This document shows, piece by piece, positions 56,552-64,000 of a DNA stretch of 64,000 nt. Under the pieces are notes generated by a model. It searched no databases, had not been told where the DNA came from, and saw only the letters and a program-made list of their open reading frames with translations. The stretch is taken from assembly GCF_019112545.1 (NCBI RefSeq), contig NW_025064880.1, positions 1,121,719 to 1,185,718 on the forward strand. The letters run 5' to 3'. Both the position numbers and the translations under genes were made by a program. The first letter of the stretch is position 1. Every line of letters starts with the position of its first letter. The stretch comes from Guyanagaster necrorhizus (lineage: Eukaryota; Basidiomycota; Agaricomycetes; Agaricales; Physalacriaceae).

Positions 56552-56939
56552 GTGGAATCATTGATTTAAACGAAAGAAATATGAGAGGTTCCATAGGTGG
56601 AAGATAGTGTATGATATTGACGAGGGGTGCGTGAATTTAGGATCGACCAGATATTTAGCGCACGAGGAATTTGAAGGCAAGGATGAACCACAGAACCATC
56701 AAGGCGAGGCTTCAATCAACTCGCGATGATTATCGTCAGTCATAAACCGTAGTGCAATATGAGAGATGGTGCATCAGGCCTCATCGCGGATCAGAGGAGC
56801 GGTCTCTTGAGGAGGGTCAAAGGCTGGGATGTATCCGCAAATGTGACAGGCTTCAAGGACGCAGACGCCCTTGAGTCTTGGGAAGTCATTCTAAATTCCT
56901 GATAAGTGAAATAGTATTAAAATTGCATTACAACATACC
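56552..56939. other. Gap between metacaspase and MPP6-like gene
   Basis: 388 bp with both 3' ends facing; no gene or repeat seen. Confidence 0.5.
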
Positions 56940-57719
56940 CTATGAAGTTTTCTTCTTTTTCTTCTTCGTCCTTGTCTCGCCATCTGCTGGTGTCGTGTTG
57001 TCGTTAGGTCTCTTGCGCTCGCGCGCTCCAAAACCGAGACTCGATTCAACCACCTCACTGATCGATGCGGCCTTCGGGTCGTCCACACCAGCCGGTTTGA
57101 GGAAACCCTTGGATGCAGGCGGTGGACGTAGGTCAGTCCCTACGTTCCTAGTCTCGAAAATGGCCTGCTTGGCGGACTTGTTCGATTTCTTCACCTTAGA
57201 CGACGTTTTTAGATTAAGAGAAATCATTTTTTCCTTCTTCAGAGCAGCCTGTGGTGTACTCTGCGAAGAGTGCCTTGGTTGGGGCGGCGTTTCTGTTGAT
57301 GGTTTAGTACCCTGTAATGAAGAAATTTGGAGTGTAGTCAACATAGGAGATAGTCAACGCACGATCACTTCTTCTCCTTTCTTGAACACGCGCCGGCCAT
57401 TGGCCTGTTTCTGCGCTGAGCTTGATGAACCGGAAGACTCTGTCGGAAAGAGAAACGGAAGATAAGAGTCTTCGTAACTGACTGCGTCGCTGAAACGCAA
57501 TGATGATTGAAAAAAGATCACCCTGGGATAGTACGAAGGTACGTACGATGTTGATTTCCCCCAGCTTTCCTGGATTTCTTTTGGTATCGCCCACTCGTCA
57601 GAGTCTTTGACTTGAGCTTTTTCCAGTTCGACTTCCTTCAGCTGCTTTGCTCGATGAGCATTTTGCATGAATCTGAGACTGAGAGTGCCATTGCTGAGGG
57701 TCTTCGGCTTCGCAGACAT
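56940..57719 (-). CDS. MPP6-like protein, candidate nuclear exosome cofactor
   Basis: Three exons (57,719-57,547, 57,489-57,363, 57,311-56,940) joined by GT-AG introns (57 and 51 nt) give 223 residues. Near the N-terminus LSNGTLSLRFMQNAHRAKQL resembles the M-phase phosphoprotein 6 motif (L-x-M/L-x-F-M-Q/K). DEWAIPKEIQESWGK and a short aromatic block follow. The rest is low-complexity and ends in a Lys-rich tail (RTKKKKKKTS), as in nuclear/nucleolar RNA-binding proteins. MPP6 proteins attach Mtr4 and the RNA exosome and help 5.8S rRNA maturation. The assignment rests on the short motif and overall build, so it is tentative. Confidence 0.55.
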
Positions 57720-58022
57720 AAGGAATAATGCCACTGTATGTCGACGCAGAATGCACGTTGTGGTTGTTGCAGATCTAAACACGGACAACTTTTTTCTAAG
57801 TCCGGTCAGCCCCTTGGTTTTCGGTGAGCCTTCGTGGTTCAGTCGAATTGCACAATGCACATAAGTATTGTAATGTAAATGCCACGAGAAAACAAAATGA
57901 TGAATTTATGGATACACTATACATTGAATGGACAATTCCTGTCTACCATTAGTATCAGCCAGGGAAACGAACAGACGAAAAGAATAATAATAATGCACGA
58001 CAACGTTTTACGCCCAAAAGAC
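57720..58022. promoter_or_regulatory. Gap between MOT1 3' end and MPP6-like promoter
   Basis: 303 bp; both genes run on the minus strand, so this holds the MOT1 terminator region and the MPP6-like promoter. No distinct motif seen. Confidence 0.4.
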
Positions 58023-61000
58023 TCATCTTCCGATAGAATTCATGAAACTTGAAAGATCCAGACCCTGGTACTCTTCCTCCGGTGGTAAATCCTCCAGGCC
58101 TGTAAGGATGTTCTTCTGAATGACAGGGCCTGAAGCTTCCTTCGCTTTCTTTTTTGTCGCGACGTCTTCTTCCTCAGTGGTCCGCCGGAAGAGATCCAGA
58201 ACGAGATCAGTATCCATGGAAGGTAGTCCGGAGTTCTGCTGCGTAACAACAGAGTTCGCGATGTTAAGTTTGAATCTTTGAAGTCTACCAAAAATAAATA
58301 AACAAATCAGAGACATTGCCCGACAGGCAAGAGTGAATACGACAGACCCCATGATCTTTTCTTCCAAAGTTCCCTTAGTGATTAAACGATAAACATTTAC
58401 GATCTTCTTCTGCCCGATTCGATGGGCTCTGTCCATGGCCTGAAGATCCTTCATGGGGTTCCAATCATGCTCTACGAATATCACGGTATCGGCACCAGTA
58501 AGTGTCAGTCCGAGACCTCCAACATGCGTAGTCAACAAGAGACAGTCGATACTGGGATCGGAGTTGAACGTCTGTACAATTGCGTGACGCTTGCCTGGAT
58601 CTGTCCCACCATCCAAACGCATGTATGTGACTGATGGCATATGCTGTTTGAAGAGGTCTGTCTCGATAATGTCAAGCATTTGCTTCATCTGACAGAAGAT
58701 AAGAACACGGTGTTGCGAGAATGTGTTGGCACCGGCGTCGGATACGACATCAATGAGCTCGCTCTTCCCTTGATCTGCTGTAACAGCACTAGCTGCGCCG
58801 CCACCGATGCCACAATCAGTCAAAAGTTGTCTGAAATGTTTCTGAGTCGCAGGACACCAGATAGCAGCTAACTGGCACATACCGTAAAGCGAGGAGCTTA
58901 GGGGCGTGCTGTATGTCCTCGAGTGTCTTGGTTTGGCTATTGACTTTCACAAGAGCATCGGCGATTGCATCCGCGTCCTTAAGAACCAGAGCGGGATGAT
59001 TACAAAGTTTACGGAGATATTGAAGTGACTGGAAAACATGTTGCTGTCCTTTGCTTTCGTTAGCTGTGTCAGCTGCTTGTACAGCATCATGGGCGATGTG
59101 GCGAGCCTGAGACTTTGAGAAATCGTCGTAGAGATGCTTTTGAACATCCGAAAGTTCACAGTAGTAGTCCTGAATGATTTTAGGCGGCAAATCATTCAGA
59201 ACATCCTCTTTCAGTCTGCGCAACAAGAATGGTAATACTTGTTTGTGCAGAGCCTCCAGAGCAAGAGCAGCTACAGAACAAGATTATTAGCGACATGACA
59301 CGGATATTAAATGAGTATATATGTACCAGCTTCACCGGTCTTTGCCTTGCCATCCCGATTGGACAATATGGGTTTTCCAAATCTTTCGTTGAACGATGAT
59401 TCGGTTCCCAAAAATCCGGGCATCAAGAAGTCAAACAAACTCCACAACTCTAGAACGTTGTTTTGGATTGGAGTACCAGATAGGATAAGTCGATGTTGCG
59501 CTCGGACCGACTTGACGGCCTTAGTGAGTTTCGTCTTTGCATTCTTGATTACATGGCCTTCGTCGAGTATACAATACAACCAATTCATACCCTCCAAATT
59601 CGATATGTCGTTGCGCACGACTTCATAGGAGGTAATGACCACATCGAAAGTACCGAGCTTCGGTAGAAGACGAGCTCTTTCTCGAGCATTCCCAGTATAT
59701 AGAACAGGCCGCATCTTGTCGGCATACTTAAGGATCTCGTAATACCAATGGCCGGTGAGAGTCGGTGGGCAAACGACAAGAGATGGAAGAGGGACGCAGT
59801 CAGGAGCTTTGGTAGCCACGTACTTCTCAGCACGCTCGAAGTGTTTGCTGGCTAGTATACATATTGATTGCAGGGTTTTGCCAAGACCCATGTCTGTGCC
59901 ATTTTCAGTTCAATTCCAGCACCACCTGGGCAACGAACTTCACTCACCGTCACAAAGTATCCCATGCAACTGGTATTTCGCAAGGAAGGCCAACCAATTG
60001 ACACCGTCTTGCTGATATTTCCGGAGCTCGGCATTGATGGTAACTGGGACGTTATATTGCTCGACTTTACTGCCGTCGAGCAGTTGCGTCAAGAATTGTC
60101 GTTCATCGTCACGGCGCTTCAGCAGATCTTCAGGGAAGCCAGAAGGATCGGGTAGTCCAGCCTAACCCAGCGTGTCAGTGTTACACTGCCTTCTGAGCGT
60201 AGAGGAGACTTACCTCCAGCGGTACCATCTTGACAAGAGAAGCAAATGTGTTCGTTGCAGTCGATCGGATATCATTATCCGGGTCACTCATTCGACCAAG
60301 TATGGGAACGACTAAAAAGATGACATAGGGTAAGGCCTTGATATCAAGCTTTCGGACGATATCTAAAAATATATTAATGCCAGCCGTCTAGAGGTATCGC
60401 AGACACTCACGAAATATCAATTCCACGGCACCCTGTCTGTTACTGAGCGATAAAGGGTCACCCAACAATGGAACGACGTTTTCGATGGCGTATCGCATCG
60501 CCTCGGGTGTCATCACGTAGCAAATAGTTGCAAAACACTTAGCACTCGTTCGGCGAATGATAGCGAACCGGCTACGCAGGGCCAAGAGAATCTTGGGGAA
60601 CAGTTCTGTCAACCGCGGCCAGATGTCTTCGTGCAGCGCCGGCACGATCGCTTCCAACACACTTAATGAATCAATGACATCTTGGCCAAAGTGCTTCTCT
60701 ATGGAAATATCGCATTCCATCGGTGTCTCTGCCGATTACAATAAATGCAGAGAAGAGAACGGGTAGTGGCTTGACCTTACCTGCGTTGAACGCACTCAAA
60801 AGCCCACCGGCCATTGATTGCCACATGTTAGGAATCACGACCAATAATCTGTTTCCGAATTTCTGGGATAGTTGATCAAACGCCAGTCGTGCACCGCGCC
60901 GAGACAGCTGTGCTTTGGGATCCTCAGTGCATGTCGCGCCATTATATGTATTTTTCGCGATACCCTTGCCACTCTTCGTCGGTATGGGGTCCTTAGTCCC

Positions 61001-64000
61001 GGAGGAAAATGAGAGAACGCCGTCCAACAGCTTCCGCGTGAAAGCGAATGCGGGTGTCTGAGCTGTGTCCTGGCAAAGAAACGTGCAAAGATTTTTGACG
61101 ATTTTGTCCGGAGGCTGCGCAATTTGATGATTAACGCAAAACTCAATGAAAGAGGCGACAGCTACTGCCGAACGGGTTTGCAAGTCAACATTCTCTTCGT
61201 TCTAGAAATTGGTCAGTACAACATACATCTAAGAAAAAATGGCAACATACCTTGATTCCATTCATGATACCCTTAACGACGGGGCTGACTTTGTCGGGCG
61301 TACTCTTGAAGGCCACAAAGGCGGCAGCAAAAGCGGCGGAGACTCGAGTATCGTGCTGTGCCTTGACTTCGATATACCGGTCGATGCTAGCAAGAATGCT
61401 GCTCCGTTTCTCCCCTATGACGATGAGTTCCCGTTTCTTTGTCCTTCCGAGACTATCCTTGAGCCGGGTGTACATTGGACCACATGCAGCTTGCGCAGTT
61501 TCAATCGTGAAGCAATCAGGTATCTTGCCAGTGATATCAATCTCTGTTCCAAGGGACGGTATGGATGATGCGGGAAGCTTGCAATCTTGATTGAAGGCGT
61601 GAAGAAGTGCAATACATTCAGAGTGCAAACGAGCGAGCATGACAATCATCTCATGGTATGCCGCAGGTGGATTAGCTTGAAGCCATGCCAGAATTTTTGC
61701 ACTAAGCTCTTTCGCCAGAGAGGAAGCCTCGTGTAAGCATGGACCGGAAGCAGGTGACATGGAATCATACTCGTGAGCCCACTCTTCTGCAATAACCGCG
61801 GTAAGGAATTTCTGGACCATGCTGGTAGAATCGACATAATGCAGGAGAATGGGTTCAAACAAGGCCTCTTTTATTGGCATCTAACCAATACGGTTAATAG
61901 TACAGACCATGCATTTAAACTGAGTCACTCACGTCCTTTGGCCAGAAGGCAATCAACTGGGCCGATGCTGTGGCTGCCGCAACTCTAGCTTTCAAGGTGG
62001 TTTCAACAGACACCAAACCCAATTCTTGCGAAAGCATATTCTTATCAACGTTATGTCTTTCAGGCAGATTTTCCCCATCTGTGGGTTCAGTACTTCGGTA
62101 GAACAGTGTTGGGTCAATGGGAACTCCGATGGGTGTCATTATGATGGAATACCATTCCAAAAGAATCGACGGAGTCACCATATTCACCATCTGTTCTGGA
62201 TATGCAGAGGTGACAACGGACAGAGTAAGTCGCCAAGTTTTCAGGGTAGCTTCGCGAATATCGGCGTGTTCTTCGACGACGAGGTTTTGAAACAGAAGGC
62301 GCAGGAACGGTACGTCGATCCAGTCGCGAGGAAGAGAAGGCACCGTCATGAAGGAATACAGCGTTTCTACAACGGCGAGACGAACATTGACGATGGTATG
62401 TCGAAAGAAAGGAAAGAGTGCAGGAGCTAATTTAGAAAGCGGCAGTCTAGTTGGGACGGCAGTGAGAAGGCAGTCGCAACAGAAGGAACGGCGACTCACC
62501 CCAAACTGTCGTTTGCGAGAAGGGCGATGACTTCGTCATAAACGACCAACTTTCCTAAACGGGTATAAATAAGTCCTCAACCGTTTTCAAAAGAAAACAG
62601 AACCACCGACCTAGGAGATCCATGACAGCACCAACGCTGGAGCTCAAATCATCTTTCATGTCGCTCAGGCACTGCCATAGTACAAGCAATACCTGATCCA
62701 ACGACTCTGGTAAATGCTGCACAAGATGACCGGCCACTGGAGAAAGACAGGTTGCTGCCACCGAACGAACGTCATCGTCGCGGTCACTCAGGCTAGAGGA
62801 AATGCAAAACATTAGTATAGCAAATGAAGACGGCTAAGAAAGAAAGGTACCCTAGTAATGCCGCTGCTACCACGCCACGAAGAATATCTTTACCGGAGTC
62901 ATCAGTGTCATGATCTTCCTGTTTCACATGGATAGTGTTGAACAGATCGCTCCGCACTGCAACTTCGTACTTGATACCGAGCAACCCGGCGTGCCGAACT
63001 TCCCATATGTGGGTTCTCTGTTCCGTGGCAGCTTTCGACCTTGACCTGCTACTGCTACCGACGGATACAGGTATAGTGAATGTTTGCTGGATCATCTGCA
63101 GAAGAATTGAATGGACGTGCAAGACCGAACGTCGGGGCATATGTATCAAAAGAGAAGCGAGAGTTTGAGAAACCGTTTCTCTGACCGGCGCGATCACTTG
63201 GTCAGAGACGAAATCGCCAAATCGGTCCAGTACGAATACGCAAAGGAACTTTGCAGATAAAGCGTTGCACCATTTTTCATGAGCAATTTCATTTTCCTCC
63301 CAAGGAGCTTCGGCTGGGCGTCCAGATCAGTGACGATGGTAGCATTGTAGAGTACTCCTGATCGCACCTTGCATGCCGCCATACTTTCCCTGTATTTTGA
63401 GAAGCTCTCGCAACGCCATGGCAGCCCCATGTCGGACTTCCCAAGCGGCACTAAAAAGATTTACCTCCAGTACCTTCACCACTCCGTCCCATATCCAATA
63501 CCCAGGCCGTACTTCAAGTGCTTTCGACTGTTTGACTTCTTTAGGAGATACGGCACCTCCCTTCGTTGGATCAATGATAACTTTGTCTGGGGACGAGCCA
63601 TTCTGTACGGCGGGACTGCCAAGACGAGACGCTGCACTTGGCTTATCTTCAGCAGCTATTAAGCGAGCTCTAAAACGTAGAAAATGTCAGTACTCTGTAT
63701 AAGACTAGAGGATGGGCCGACTTACTTATTGGATGGGCCTGCGGCAGTCGACGCGGGTGCATATTTGGCACCGGCACTTTGAGGTGGTGGGGCTGTCACA
63801 AATGCTGCGTTTCCGGGTTTTCGCTTCCGTTTTAAACGATTGCGTTCACGGGCCGACAGTGCAGACATATCAACCTCAGGAGATGCAGATGTCGGGGAAG
63901 GATCCGCTGGTGTCATTGATCCGCTACGTGAGTCCGCGTCCTGAGTCACACCGTTTGGCGAAGGTGTAGAAATGTCTATGGAAGCGACAGCAGGCGATAG
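58023..64000 (-). CDS. MOT1: Mot1/BTAF1, SNF2-family TBP-removing ATPase (5' end cut)
   Basis: The C-terminal SNF2 ATPase is clear: ELRKYQQDGVNWLAFL (about 60,020), DDMGLGKTLQSICIL (Walker A, 59,890), DEGHVIKNAKTKLTK (the DEGH box of Mot1, 59,560), LSGTPIQNNVLELWSLFDF (59,470), LRRLKEDVLNDLPPK (59,200), then helicase C with VLIFCQMKQMLDIIE (58,700), LTTHVGGLGLTLTGADTVIF, EHDWNPMKDLQAMDRAHRIG and the stop at 58,023. Upstream (60,200-63,500) is a long run of HEAT-like helical repeats that bind TBP. Near 63,850 the conserved basic SARERNRLKRKRK stretch of Mot1 appears. Many short GT-AG introns occur. The protein strips TBP from DNA using ATP. The window edge cuts the 5' exons. Confidence 0.94.

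Noticed and set aside
58422..58871. Plus-strand open frames opposite MOT1
   Set aside because: They are shadows of the conserved helicase C domain on the minus strand.
1..64000. tRNA, rRNA, CRISPR or riboswitch features
   Set aside because: None seen by eye; CRISPR is not expected in a fungal nuclear genome, and repeats present are LTRs, not short spaced arrays.

Overview
The window is fungal nuclear DNA, most likely from a TE-rich agaricomycete (mushroom-forming basidiomycete). The genes are dense with 45-60 nt GT-AG introns, the protein set is fungal, and the repeats are chromodomain-bearing Ty3/gypsy LTR retrotransposons. There are two compartments. Positions 1 to about 42,400 are AT-rich, almost free of CpG, and built nearly entirely of nested retroelements. 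Positions 42,400-64,000 have normal CpG content and hold eight closely packed housekeeping-type genes.

Repeat compartment. A decayed plus-strand chromovirus (A, 1-13,816) is split by a younger relative (B, 1,325-9,478, minus strand). B is complete from LTR to LTR, with two 462-bp LTRs and a TAGTT target duplication. Downstream lie a deleted relative with a 1.4-kb insertion (13,817-16,575) and a minus-strand element C (16,752-24,063). C carries D (19,722-23,221, 468-bp LTRs) and is cut at 24,064 by G, a member of a second chromovirus family. G itself carries E (24,948-32,552). A minus-strand deletion derivative H ends in an LTR at 40,706. E and G each carry, between pol and the 3' end, an antisense gene for a small Cys-rich protein with a Zn2Cys6-like pattern; the E copy has a clear spliceosomal intron. 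B has a membrane-segment leader ORF, a likely self-priming site and a C-terminal chromodomain. Its decay is almost purely transitional and centred on CpG.

Gene compartment. In order: TRM112 (+), HIS3 (-), MSS51 (+), CDC45 (-), an MFS sugar-type transporter (+), a P-loop ATPase of the archaeal-type ATPase_2 family (-), a type I metacaspase (+), an MPP6-like exosome-cofactor candidate (-) and MOT1 (-, running off the right edge). HIS3 and MSS51 start 110 bp apart. TRM112 and HIS3 converge with 55 bp between their stops. No operon logic applies; these are independent eukaryotic genes for tRNA/rRNA methylation, histidine synthesis, COX1 expression, replication initiation, transport, stress/proteolysis, RNA decay and TBP recycling.

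The two observations most worth checking are an apparent AT-AC intron in HIS3 and the antisense spliced Cys-cluster gene carried by the second retrotransposon family. All identifications come from reading translations and motifs; no database search was run.
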